A DNA stretch of 55,000 nt, from contig CM022671.1 of the NCBI GenBank assembly GCA_012295275.1, forward strand, positions 332,501-387,500, given 5' to 3'. The notes beneath the pieces were generated by a model. That model ran no database searches. It had not been told where the DNA came from and worked only from the letters and a program-made list of their open reading frames with translations. Source of the DNA: Chrysomallon squamiferum (taxonomy: Eukaryota > Mollusca > Gastropoda > Neomphalida > Peltospiridae). Position 1 is the first letter of the stretch, and each line of letters starts with the position of its first letter. Positions 15,751 to 28,774 of this stretch are shown one piece after another. The position numbers and the translations under genes are program-made.

Positions 15751-18159
15751 TTTATAATGATAAATAAACAAACTATATGGATAATAAAAATAATAAATTA
15801 TACCATAAGTAAATCAAAATTTAAGAAAATAATAAAAAAATATATAATATATAATGAGAAAGAATCAAAACTCTGTACCCTAGTACCATAACTATAATCC
15901 TAAATAGTACTTATAACATAAAAATAAATCCACTGAAATTGATGTAATTTGAATAATATGCAAAACATATTTGTTAACACACAATTATAGCACTAGCAAA
16001 AACACACACAAAAATAAAATTTGTTTTTTGTAAATTAAAATTATATGACAAAGTAATTAATACAAAATAGTTATCTAAAACAGAACAAAATTAAAAACTG
16101 CAAAAGCTATATTAATACAAACATAATAAAAATGTATTAAAAATATATAAAAAATGTTTGGTGTGTGTAAAACATGTTTTTCGAGTCCTTCAGTTTACCA
16201 ATATAAACAAATATGGAGGTGTTTTCATGATGTAATACAACACATACTAGATATGTATTTTTTATTTAAGAAGTGGGAGGGTATCATCACTGTGGTTGGG
16301 GAATAATATTCATAACATGAATTCTGTTACAAAGGAAAAACAATAGAGGTACACCTTTTATATAAATGTACCTGTCTATCTGTGTATGTTTGTTTTATGT
16401 TTATATACCAGCATATGACAAAAATAACTTTTAAGATAAAGATTGGCTAACTTTTTTTTTGGAGCCAATGATTTCTCTTGAAATGTGCAAAATAAAATTT
16501 ACCTAATAAAAAACACTGTTTTTGGTGTGTATGTGTATAATTTTATATATATCTACAGTCTAAAGTCTCCTATAAACCAAACATTCATTAAATTCATTAA
16601 TATCAAATCAGTTTTCATTTTTAGCTACCCAAATAAGTAAATTATTTCTAAAATTGATAATAAATTAAAATATGAGAAAATAAAATAAAATTGTTATTAA
16701 AAAATTAAATAAATACCTATTAAAATTGATGAAAATTAAAAAAATTATTCCATATCTGATCAAGCAGAAAATAAATGTTTAATAAAAGGAATAATATATT
16801 GATTATTTAAATAAGGTTATCAAAATTATATTCTACTCTTTATATGTTAAAAAAAACCTGTAAAATTTCAATTATATAAATTCTTCTTTTTTTATTATGA
16901 TAATTATGTTTTGTTACAATGTGGTAAATTTAAGATTCAGGTAACAATATTTTTCTGCTAAATAATTTTACCCCCTAAAAAAAATATTAAAATGATTTGT
17001 GTATAAAATATTTTTCTAGTATTTCATAGTGTTGTACCAAATATTTAAAATCAAAATATAGGTTTTTCTAATATATCACAATATTTAGCCATATAAAAAA
17101 AATATACTCAGGATACCCTATAATTATAGTTACACAATTCCACACATTAAACTATATTTTAAGGAAATAAATATTAGTATATGCAAAAATTATATATAAT
17201 TTCTAAACACTCCAACTATTATTTCCACATTAATTTGGTTTTTTTGGTAATTGTTGCCTTAATATAATTATTTGTTTTTAAAGAAATGTGAATAATAGGT
17301 TGCCTTTTTCATTTGTTTGTTTTTGTTTTATACATTCCACATAGAGTGTATACTAATTACTTCTAATACAAAATGTATTTATTTAAATAACAGAAGTTTA
17401 AAATAATAATAATAATATTAATAATAAAAGTAATAATAATAATAAATAAATAAATAAATTTATTAAATATTTTCCCCATGGATATCATATAATACACAGA
17501 GGTTTAAATCAAGTGCAATACAATTATAGTTATTCATAATGTATTTTGAACAAAATTGCATATGCATCTTCACTTCAAGGGAAATAACTCCAATAGAGAG
17601 GTACATACTCAATAATTTAATGTTTGATTCAATTTCTGCATTTTTATTTTAACATTCAAATAATACATGGAAAAAATAAAGAAAACCAAGGTTTTACATA
17701 TTCTGATTCTGTAAATAAACTGGTATATTTTCTCGTTTTGTTTCATTTTTAAATAACTCATTTTGTTTTATTTAATTTTATTTTTAAATATTCTCTTATT
17801 TACTCTTTTTTAATTTAATTTAATTTTTTATTATTATTATTATTTATTCATTTATTCATTCATTTATTTATTTTTTATTTTTTATATTTTTTGTTGCTGT
17901 TTTCCTTTTGTTATGCTGCAAAAAATGATTCATACTTTATTTGAAATTTAAATTTTATACATTCTTTAATTTTGTTTTTCTTTCATATTCTTACTTTTAA
18001 TTTGTTGTTGCTTTCATAGAATTTTACATTCTCATCATTACTAAATCAGTTACTTTATTTTTTTATTTCATTGCTTAAACTATCTGATGACTCCTTTTTT
18101 TTTTTTTTTTTGGTCTATTGTCTCTTAATGCTTCTTTCTCTCTTTGCTGAATTTACTGT
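15173..18159. other. AT-rich spacer between the two RetSat genes
   Basis: No gene recognised. It contains (GATA)n near 15519-15538, (AAT)n at 15677-15750, another AAT-type run near 17402-17455 and T-rich sequence close to the 3' end of RetSat B. The right-hand end must include the copy B 3' UTR. AATAAA in minus sense (TTTATT) occurs near 18053, about 105 bases past the stop codon, and is one possible poly(A) signal. Confidence 0.6.
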
Positions 18160-18972
18160 TTAAGCTTTCTTTTGTTTCTTTGCACTCAGAGTTTTATGCA
18201 GCTTCATGACCTGACTGTGGAGATTCTCATCAAGAATTTTCGAAGCACAAATAATGGCTCCCATAACAGCACCAAACATCCCAGAAGTACACGGATCCTG
18301 GCCTGAAAATTCAATCAGTTAATTAGCTAGCTTTCCCTGTCCGTCTGTCTGCTTGTATGATTATTTCATTATTTCATTATTTATTTACTGATTTAGCAGT
18401 AAAGTAATTATAAAAATAAGCATGTATAAATGAATAAACAAAATCTTTCTCATTTTTGTTTTTTATATTTACACATGGAATGATGTTGCAAAGAAAGAAA
18501 AATAGATTTTATTATATTGTTTCACTTTATCATTATTAAAAATTGGTTTTTTTGTCAAATAAATCAAAACAAATAGCATCATTCCTCCATATATAAACTA
18601 TTTGTTTCCAACTGCACATTAAATATTCAGTAATTTCATTTATTTCTTCATCCATTCCAAAGACTACTTATCTTTAAAAATCTTGAGGAATGAAAATACA
18701 TTAAACAGAATTAAATAAAAAAACACTAAAGTTATTTGGGATTTTTTTGTTTACCTGTCAGGAAAAGACCAGGAATTCCTGTTTCTGGTCGCAGGTTGAG
18801 ACATGAATCGAGACTTATTCTATCTTTTGAGAGTTCAAGTCCATACGGTTCACCATGTGGTGCTGCCAAGTAGTAATTACTGCTGACTGGAGTTCCAACC
18901 TCCAGATACTCCATCTAAAGACAAAAATAATAATCACAACATTTAATCTAACAAAGTTAAAAAACATGAACA

Positions 18973-19015
<43 letters not shown>

Positions 19016-21981
19016 AAGAAAAAAAAATAATAATAATAATAAAAATAATAATAATAATCTATATATAGAGTAACAATAATAATATACTAATACTGTAATG
19101 ATAATCTTAGATATATAACAATGAGATAATAATAATTATATAAAAATTATAGTACCATAATATCAGCACTGTAATGATACAAATATCACTACTAATAAAA
19201 CATAAACACCAGTAACTTATACATTTTTTTTTTTAAATTATATAGAATAATTAAATAAATCAAAACTGCAGAGGTCTTTAAAAAGGACTATTTATTGTTA
19301 ACCTCTGACCTTTCCATCAAGCTGAGGGAAGAGCTCACAACACTGTTTCCACATCTGGTTTCCGAGAGCTGTTTTAGTTTGTTGATAACGTTCACCGCGA
19401 TGTCTAACCTTCTCATCCTTCCATTCTGAAAACCACTCCCATTCAGCCATTGTGATGATCAAAGCAACACTTTTACCTACAAACAGACATTTTTCATAAT
19501 TACAGGCTGCAGATCCCTTGCTGAATATCTGGAATGCTTTCGATTTTGTCAGACTTTGGAATAAAATCATATGTGATTTTTATTTCATATATGGCTTATA
19601 CAGATAGATTGCAGGAGTTTATATAATATTTTTGTTAATTTTGCTCCTGTTTCAGCTGTTTGAAAAATGATTTAGATTTCAGAATTTCAGATTAAGGATC
19701 TTCAAGCTATATTTTATGGTCAGACCATGATGCTATCTGACTGTGTTGGTGAAGGTTATTTTATTTAAACCTGGATATCGTTCTTCCCAAGATGGGTCCT
19801 TTGCTGAAGGAAATGAGATAAAAAGCATTGGAAGTTTTGTGGTTTCAAGGTCATCAAAGGACAAGTTCATGTAGGATGAAAGAATTGTATCCAAATCATT
19901 GCTGAAAAGGTTAAAATATGTTTTAAACATATTTGGAAACATTTCCTAAATATAAAATGAAAACAGTAAAGTTGCAAAGTATCTGGTGGTAAAAATAAAA
20001 AAAATTGTCTAAAAATAGGTGCAAACAAATAATAATAATAATAGCCAGTATAATGGAATCTAATCAATTATTTCTTTATTTTTTCTGAAAAGCTAAAATT
20101 CTAAATCCATGTGAATTCTTTTGAAAAAACAAAAATCAAAAGACAAAAGAAATGAATTATATTTCTGAATTCTATATAAACATCTTTGAAAATCAATATA
20201 AATAAGTTTAAAACTGTAAAATACATTTTGAAAATAAAAAATAATATAAATAAAAATATGTATATATTAAACATGAAAAAATAAATTTAAGAACACCAAT
20301 AAAAATATTTTAAAAAATTAAAAACAAATGAGTTTTTGACGTATACCTCAGATAGGCCCACGTGTTCTGTGCTTTCAGCCCCAGGTCCTCTGCAGATCCA
20401 TCCAGGCCAACGTAAGCTTGCAGAAATGACTTGCTTGATCCTATCCTCTCCATAACTGGGTAAATGGCTGTGAATAAAAACAATATATTCGGTTGATAAA
20501 TCATAATTTTAATGCAAAAGGTTAGTAGGTGTCAAGGTCATTGTTTTTCTGACAATGATAGTTTGTATTTATTCCTAAATAAGAAGTGCATTCTAAGACC
20601 TTTGGTGTAAAAGTTGGGACACTGTTTGGAACTGGAAATAACCAAATAAATTACACACTCTACAAGTTTTATTTCCATTAATCCTGGATAAAACCAACAA
20701 GCACAATAATGAAATCTACAGAATAATAAAAAATGTAAAACAAGACATTACGTGATTTGTCAGCAATTTCTTTTGGCAACAGCTTAGTGAATGTATTAAT
20801 AGCCCCAGCATCAGAAACAACCATCTTAGCCATTACATCTACACTGCCTGACGACTTGTGTACCCGAACACCTGAAACAACAAAAACAACAACAAATCAA
20901 CAAGTAAGTAAATGATGATGATGATGATGATGATGATGAGGTTTATGAGGTTGATAATAATAATAATAATAATAACAACAAAAATAGCAACAACAATCAC
21001 AGTAACAATAACAATAACAGTAATAGTAATAATAAATAACAACAAGCATGGAAACAAATATGATGTACGAAAAAAATAGACATATGACTTTAGTTTTCAA
21101 ATATTATTAAATATGGCAGTGCCAATAATTACAAATGTGCTTATATTTCCAGATTATCCACTTATGGTATGACTTTTGTTACTTTCAGGTGCAATATCCA
21201 TACTTAATCCTAACATTATACACAAGTGGAAGACAGACAATGCAATTTTTTTTAGATATGTGTGTGTATAAAGTTGTACATCCAATGTTGTGAAAAAACA
21301 GGTTCCATTCAGTTTGAATTATGAATGACTGTAGTGTATGTAGAGATAACCTTTGACTTCTGCAACACAAATGTCATATTTAATCAAATAAAAAGTACAC
21401 ACTCACCTATGACCTCTTCATTTTCATTAGTCAGTATCTTGGTCACTGGTGCCTGCACAAGCACTCTGCCGCCATTTCTCTCTATTATCTGAATCATTTG
21501 GAATGGGATTTCACTGGATCCTCCCAGGACATAGTAAGCTCCTTTGCGGAAATGTTGTATCATGTTGACATGCACAGAGAAAGGAGCTTCATGTGGAAAA
21601 ACTCCTATTGCAAAAACAACAAAGAACATTTTTTAATGTGATAAGGTAATGTGAAAATAAAATTTATAAATTTATAGAGATCCTTGAATTATTTTTATTT
21701 CTTGTCAAACTTGAAGTTACCCTCTGTGAAAACAGGTTGTTTTATTTAAGACAGTTCTCTAAAAATACCATGTTTTTTTTTTTCTGTATGTTTGGTTGTT
21801 TTTTTGTTTTTGGTTTTTTTCTTCAAATTTTTTAATAATCATTCCATGAATTATATAACATATCTAAAATAATTATAGTAATAATAATAATAATAAATTA
21901 AATAAAATTTAAAAATTAAAATAACTAATAATTTACTATTATTGTTAGTAACAAAATAAAACCACATTTATATTTATATTG

Positions 21982-22017
<36 letters not shown>

Positions 22018-25000
22018 TCTGTGAATGATTTGGTGTCATAAATTCATAAGAAAAAAGTAAAATGGCAACTTCCTATTATTTAATATATTAATGGAATGAT
22101 TTTTTTTAGAGAAAACTTTTATTTTTAATACAAAAATAAACTAAAACAGATTTTTATTACCTTGACCTTTGACCTGAATATTTTAATTGCTTGGACATCC
22201 ACTATGTGCTACTGAACTTTTGGTAAAACCTATCAGAGCTATCAGATAAGAAAACTGAAGCAAAGTTCTGAAACCTATTCACAATATGCAGAAAATCCTA
22301 TTGAATGAATTATTATTATTTTACTTCTTGTTTTATAATTTATATTAGCTCTCAACAGATTTCTCTGATCAGACAAAAAATATATGAATTAAAGCTAAGG
22401 ATTGGAATACAATTTTACTATTAAAAATAATCATAGCAGTTTATTTTTAAAAAATACTAAAATTATTACCATAGTCTCCACAGATGTATGAAATGGCTGC
22501 CTTCAAGTCAGGGTTGTCAGTGATGCTGTCTAGAACCTCTTTCACAGTCTGTTCAGTGTAGTTGAAGTAATCTCTGAACATGAATCGATAGATTCCATAT
22601 TTAACCAACATGGTGGCAAAATTGAGCGGCATGAATTTGATGACGTATGGTGCTAACGCTTTCTTTACCACTTTCTGCAAAACGTTTTAATTATTATTTA
22701 TTATTAATGGGGTTTTATTTTTGGGAGTGTGGGTTAAATATATGTTTCAAAAAAAAGGTTACTTAATGACAAACATACCATCATTATTGTCTGGAATTTT
22801 TCCACATCTGCTTTGTTATCTGGAAACAACTTCTTCAGCTGCTCAAAATACTCATCATTTGGACCAGATTTCATTGGAAATTTTTTCACTTTTCCATTCT
22901 CACCTAAAACTACCTGAACAAAAATAAAAAAATGTTGAACTAGTTATCTTCCTTCATTTCTCATGTGTGTGATAAAATAACATTATCAGTCATTAACTAA
23001 TTTATAATAATCATGTTCCTATATACTGTTTATATGTTAAATATTTCTTAGAATTTAATTTTTTTAGTTAATTTATCAGAATTAATCTTTAACGACTTTT
23101 GTTCCATATTTTATCTGTTTATGTTATCATGTGAAATTCTTTCTACTTAGCCATGATGTACAGAATATGAGAGATTCAGTTCATTATAGTAGGGTTTTGT
23201 TTAATTTATATTTTTGTGGCATTTATTATTTGCTTTTTGCTTCTCTTTTTGGTTGTTGTTGTTGTTGTTTTAGTTAATTCAAAAGTTTTTCCCAATATAT
23301 CAAACTATTTATTGTTTTCTCTTTTTTCTAACCATAATTTACAAGATCTCAGTTTTGGATTTCTGTAATTATAGTTTTAATTCAGTAATCATGGTCTAAA
23401 AGAACGTTTGTACTAATTACTAGTATCATTAACATCACTATATTTATAAACATCATTATTATTATTACTATTATTTGTAGTATTACCATTATTATTATTA
23501 TCATCATCATCATCATCATCATTATCATTATTATCATCATTATTATTATCATTATTATCATCATCATCATCATCATCATTACTATTATTATTTCTTTCCT
23601 TCTAATTGTTTGGTTCCCTGGCTAACATTATTAAATGATGGGGTTTATTTGTAGAAAATAATATTTTTTTTCTTTACCTCATCATATTCCTCATCCATTG
23701 GTACCCACTCCACTTGCCCTTCTGTCAGCTGATCCATCAAGACTGAGGACCAACTCTTCCCATCCATCTCTCCCACATAGTGGATTCCTTTAAAATATTC
23801 AGAGATATTTTAATACATTTTAGCATTAACAGTTCATATTAACAATAATTATTATTCTAGTATATGTTAGTCTATAACATTGATGAGACAAAAATGTTAC
23901 TAGTCACTACATTATCACTAATTAGCAACAAAGGATCTTTTTTTATGAAGTCTCCCATAGGCAGGAAAGCACATACCTGAGACTTTAGTAAATCAGTCAC
24001 TGGAACATGCTAGAAATAGCCTAGTGTACAGACTGTATTTCATATTCTGAACAAAAAATATAAACTCTCTCTAATTTATTTTACAATAATTTAGTAATTT
24101 TTTTATAAAATGTACATAAAAAAGGTTTTCTTATATATAGTCATAGCTGTATTCATTAAACTTTTAAAACTGTAATAAAAAGAATGAAATGATAATGATG
24201 AAAAAGATGAAATATGAATAATATATATATATAATATATTTATTTCTTCTTTTTCTTTTTTCTTTCTTTAATTTTCAAGTCATTTTCTTAATTGTTGAGA
24301 TTTACCAGTGTTAAATTCATTTCAACCTACCAGTGTCAAATTCATTTCAACCTACCAGTGTCAAATTCAAATCCTTTCTCAGTAAATGTATGACAACATC
24401 CTCCAGCGACATCATGCTGTTCCAGAACAAGAACTTTTTTCCCAACCCGACTGAGTAACACTGCAGCTGACAAACCTCCAATACCACTTCCAATAACAAT
24501 GACATCAAGGTTGTCTGGAACCTTGGACTCCTTGAATCCTGAAATTAAAATATTGATAAACAATATGTGCAGAGTATCATCTCTTCAAATCCTAAATTCT
24601 CACATAAAAAGGCCAACACGCACGCACACATATACATACCTGTGCATATACAGTATTTCAGTATTGGTTGTGCTATTGTTGCTTATGCTTTGGACAATTA
24701 TCTGAGAAGATGGAAAATCAAGACATTCTCACTTCTATCTGTTATACAATCTAACTTAATGAAAAGGTCAAATAACCTAACTTATGGATTATTACGCTCA
24801 ATATTTTTTTATAAGGAAACAAATCACTTTTCAAAACAACTAACTCACTCACTGATTCATATCTACAGCAAAATACACAATAGCAACCAAAAATGTTGAC
24901 AAACTAATTAAGAACAAGTTTTTCAAAGTTAAGCCAGCAATAGTTTTTTTGTTGTTGTTGGGTTTTTTTGTTGTTTTTTAATTTTCTTGTTTTTTCTTGG

Positions 25001-26027
25001 GTTTTTTTTAATGCAGTTATTTATTCATTTGTTAATTATAAAAAATAATAATAACAAAAACATAATTTGGTTTAGCTAGTATATACTAAAAGAATAAGAT
25101 AGGTAGGAATAGGATCCAATTCTATAAGACATCTGAATCATTGATTTCCCATCGCCTGTTCATGGCAAACTGTAGAGATTGATTTCATTGTTTTTAATCT
25201 TAATTATATATTATTTATTTATTTAATGTACTATTGTTAAAAATTTAATTAAATTTTAAGTTTCATTATTTTTCATTTATTTATTTACTTATTATTTTAT
25301 AATTTAATTTTTTTTTTAATTATTATTATTTTATTTAAAAAAAATTCTATTTATTTTATTTTGATTTTATTTTGATTTTATTTTTGATTTTGATTTTAAT
25401 TTCTGTTGATCTGTTTACAGAGATTTGCTGATATAAAAAATCTAACTTGATGAGGCAAAGAACAATGCAGTGTTTCTATGTTGATGAATACATTATTTTA
25501 TTAACACTGTAAAATTAATCTGAGCATGTGTTTAATCAAAATATGTAACACTTCACTATTTTTCTATTTTTGCAATTTTTTTAAACAAATTATTTCCTTT
25601 TATTTATTTTTTTTTTTTTTTTTCGGTTTTACGATTATATGTCAGTTATTTAGAAGAAATCAAAGTTCCAGTTAAGTTCTTGGAACTAAATTACACGTGC
25701 TTTCAAACAGATTACTTCAAAAACTTGAAAATCTTTTGAAGGTTTATTTTTCTCCCTCTCATTTTTAATCACGTAAGTTTACATATTAATATATGTGTAT
25801 TTTACAATAAATGAACCGAACTCACTCTGTTTTAAAACTTCATCTCTGGCTTTTTTGTCAACGATCAATCGTGTTCTGGGTCTGACGAACTGTTCACCAA
25901 AAACCTGTAAAGTTGGTTTTTGTGCACCACGATTTTTCACCAAAAAAATGAAAACCCCGCAAGCCACTAACCCACCGAAAATATAACTGTGTTCAACTAT
26001 AAAGTTTGAAGCTAATTCCACAATCAT
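18160..26027 (-). CDS. RETSAT: All-trans-retinol 13,14-reductase (retinol saturase), copy B, 12 exons
   Basis: Seen: exons in 5'-3' order are 26027-25826, 24538-24356, 23787-23678, 22913-22779, 22674-22470, 21604-21407, 20871-20752, 20467-20347, 19901-19771, 19476-19310, 18914-18755 and 18302-18160. They join in frame to give 624 codons. Exons 2-12 match copy A base for base in length; exon 1 is one codon shorter. The hydrophobic anchor is at about residues 10-30, GSGIGG at about 84-89 and the acidic residue of VLVLEQH at about 107. The protein ends KKQKKA. The chosen start (MIVELAS) aligns with copy A's MGVEAII; the frame is open upstream to about 26132, but that part looks like 5' UTR. Copy B is clearly diverged from A in most exons (for example KAALSYI versus related residues in exon 5, and a different exon 1), yet exons 2 and 10 are almost identical. 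No stop or frameshift is visible, so both copies appear functional. It is transcribed away from FBXW8 across a 284-bp gap. Confidence 0.93.
20918..21035. repeat. GAT/AAT/AAC triplet microsatellites in RetSat B intron 6
   Basis: Successive (GAT)n, (AAT)n and AAC/AAT-type runs lie between exons 6 and 7 of copy B. The poly-His, poly-Tyr and poly-Ile open frames here are artefacts. Confidence 0.9.
23455..23595. repeat. (ATT)n/(ATC)n microsatellite in RetSat B intron 3
   Basis: A mixed array of ATT and ATC triplets lies between exons 3 and 4 of copy B. Confidence 0.92.
23925..24030 (-). mobile_element. Decayed SINE-like interspersed repeat (mollusc-type)
   Basis: The stretch AGCAACAAAGGATCTTTT, then TCCCATAGGCAGGAAAGCAC, ATACC, ATCAGTCACTGGAACATG and AGAAATAGCC follows, in order, the landmarks of a SINE-like repeat I recall from molluscan genomes (GGGATCTTTTATATGCAC, CACAGACAGGATAGCACATA, ACCAGTCGTGG, GAACGAGAAATAGCCC). 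It is in RetSat B intron 2. Family identity is from memory and unverified. Confidence 0.5.
24301..24360 (-). repeat. 25-bp tandem triplication containing the RetSat B exon 2 splice donor
   Basis: A 25-bp unit that includes CAACCTACCAGTGTCAAA (plus strand) appears at the exon boundary and again 25 bases into the intron. A third, mutated copy (TTTACCAGTGTTAAA) lies a further 25 bases away. On the minus strand each of the first two carries an identical CTG|GTAGGT donor. Using the exon-proximal donor (exon end 24356) keeps the frame; the second would add 25 bases and shift it. Confidence 0.9.
24565..25825. other. RetSat B intron 1
   Basis: The intron between exons 1 and 2 is about 1.29 kb, AT-rich, with T-rich tracts and TTG runs near 24945-25010. 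No separate gene recognised. The short open frames at 24567-24899 are low-information. Confidence 0.6.
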
Positions 26028-26311
26028 CTTTCCTCCTGGCACTTCTTTTCTGATGTAACGAAAAATGGTAAAATAGTAATAGAGGAATAAGAAAGTAAAG
26101 GGGAAACCCCCCCTTTTTTTCTTCCTGTACACTAGTATTTAATTCATTGGTTTGCTGCTCGCGCCCTTCGTGAGTTTCCGTGAATGAGTTTAAATTAGAA
26201 TAGTCTGTCCTACCACAAAACTCTTTTTGATTCTGAAACCACATTAAGTATAGGGTGTAAACAACATTTTGTTTTAATTTTGAGTATTTGCACACGAAAC
26301 ACAAAGTGAAT
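26028..26311. promoter_or_regulatory. Probable bidirectional promoter between RetSat B and FBXW8
   Basis: The start codons of RetSat B (minus, 26027) and FBXW8 (plus, 26312) are divergent and only 284 bp apart, so this segment must hold both 5' UTRs and the core promoters unless a 5' non-coding exon exists elsewhere. It is less AT-rich than the surroundings around 26158-26190 and includes a C-run near 26107-26116. I see no convincing TATA box. Shared control is inferred from geometry only. Confidence 0.6.
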
Positions 26312-28734
26312 ATGGCAGATGACTCTGAGCTAGAAACATTTAGATTACAATGGAAAAAAGAACTGTCTTCCCAAAATTCGGATCATGAGAGTACATATTC
26401 AAATACGGAAGAGAAATATGTAGCAGACCAAACGTTTCAACATCCAGAGCATTATCAGCATGACCCCGTTCCCGATAAAGTTGAAATAAAACATACATTA
26501 CCGTTGACAAATAATATTTCACAAAGAGGGACACTGCCATCAGACTTTGACACATATAGCTGTTGTGTTCAGTGTGGTAAAATAAGAAATAAGCAAATAC
26601 AAAATAATTCTTCTGACGTGATATTCTCTCAAACTGTATCAGAACAAAACATTTCCAGTGATCAGGTTTATTACCCGTTTGCATTACTGGACAAATTTCT
26701 AAAGGATGGCACAGAATGTCATAATGATACATCAATTAAAGCAAGTACAGTAAAGAAAAGAAAATACTTTGAGACTCATGAACCATTAGTGAATGATACT
26801 GTCAAATATTCAAGACTTTCACAAGACCAAAGTACAGTCTGTACATGTACACAGAAAAATACAGTTAACAAAAAACAACATTTAAATCAACAAATGACTA
26901 AAGAAAGTTATCTGGATATTTTCATTGCAGATCTGGTATGTCTTACTAATAGAGAATTAATTGACTTTTAGAACTGTTATTTCTAACTGTCCAACTTTTT
27001 CAGAGTATACTATCATTTATATTCACAAACATAACTATACACATTCTGTCAAGCACAGCCTGTCTATTTCTCTGGCACAGAACTGTTTCGATTACCTTGC
27101 ACAGTTATGTACTTACACAGTTGTATTTCATTGTTGTTTTTCTTTTATTATTATTTTATTATTGTTATTATTAATTAATTTAAATAAGTATATAACCAAA
27201 CTGCATTCACTTGAGACCAACAAGATATGCCACTGAAGTCAGAGTGCTGGTTTATAAAGATTAAAATAAAATAAAATTGGACATGATTTATTAACAATGT
27301 TACAGTTAAACATCTGTCAAGTGTCAGCAGAGAAATCGTCTGTCACTGACACTACATTTATTTATTTATTAATTTGTTTATTTATTTATTTATTTTTGAA
27401 GTTTTGCATATTGTATTTTTTCAGGATGAAATTACTGAAATCCCGTTCTTTGACACCACAGTACCACGGGAACTGGGGATAAAAATATTTCGTCATCTTG
27501 GCATGAAAGATTTATGTAGATGTTCACAGGTCAGACACCTTTAATTCAATTGTAACCATAGCTACAGCAGTTGTAGCAGTTGATGCATGAGTTATAATCT
27601 TAACTATAGTTTTTGTTACATGACTGATTGGTGCTTGATTGTTTCAGGTGGTAAAATTGATTATTATTTGACCTAATAGAAGTAACAGTACAACAGATGA
27701 AAAAGATCTATCATCAGCCAAGAATTTTGTAGAAACAAAAAAAAAACATTTGAACAACAAAATAATAGGAGAAATAAAATTAACAAAGGAGTAAAATATA
27801 AAGTGAAGATTAATATAACAATATGTCAGAAACTGACTTATTATTCAGAGTGATTACATAATCTGATAATCCATGTTTTAAAAATCTTAAGAACTATTAC
27901 TGAAGAAATTAAACAATAACAAAAAAGAGTGTTTTCCTATGCATGAAACATTAGTTCTATAATTATGGATACATCTGTACCATTTAATTTGTATATTTAT
28001 GAATTTATTTAATGTCTCCCTTAGAAAGAAACCCTGAGTGCCACACACACACACACACACACACACATAAACGGTTTTATCTTTCTGACTGTAAAGAGAT
28101 GGTAGTTTTGTTTTTTATTAAATGTAGGTGAGTAAAAGCTGGTTGAGCTTATCTGAAGATGATCTGCTGTGGAAAAAAATCTGTGTAAATCTTGGATATG
28201 AGAAAAATCTTTGTCTTGAAACAACTACAAACTGGAAACAAATTGTCCGAGATTACGTAAGAAAGAAAAAGACTTTGATATCAAACTGGAAGGTAAAATA
28301 CATAAGTTTCTTCTTCATTAATTTTGTTTTATTCTTGTTTTGTTGGTGTTTTATTTCTTTCTTTTTTTGTTATTGTTGCTGTTCTTGTCGTTGTTGCTGT
28401 TGCTGTTGTTTTCTTGTTTTTTTTTCCTTTTTTCCTTTTTTAACTTATTATCGCAGACAGAACAAGACATTATATTACAGAGGCTTATGGAATAATTTTG
28501 TATTTTATTTTAACTTTAGTTATTATAAATTCAGTTAAAAGAGCATTATTTATCAAAGAAATATTTTTAAATATTTTATTTATGTGCTGTGTGAAATGTT
28601 TTCAAAGACTGAGCCATTTTACAAATTCTGAGAAATCGACCTTAGTAATTATTATGCATTTTGTTGTAGATAATTTTTTAATTATTATTATTTGGTCTTT
28701 GTTTATTTATTCATTGTTTTTTTTTTATGTTTCA

Positions 28735-28774
<40 letters not shown>

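Noticed and set aside
25828-26132. Upstream extension of RetSat B exon 1 as coding (start near 26132)
   Set aside because: The extension has no counterpart in copy A and would put a charged, repetitive segment before the membrane anchor; MIVELAS aligns with the copy A start.
26340-26735. 131-codon minus-strand frame opposite FBXW8 exon 1
   Set aside because: Antisense shadow of the coding exon.
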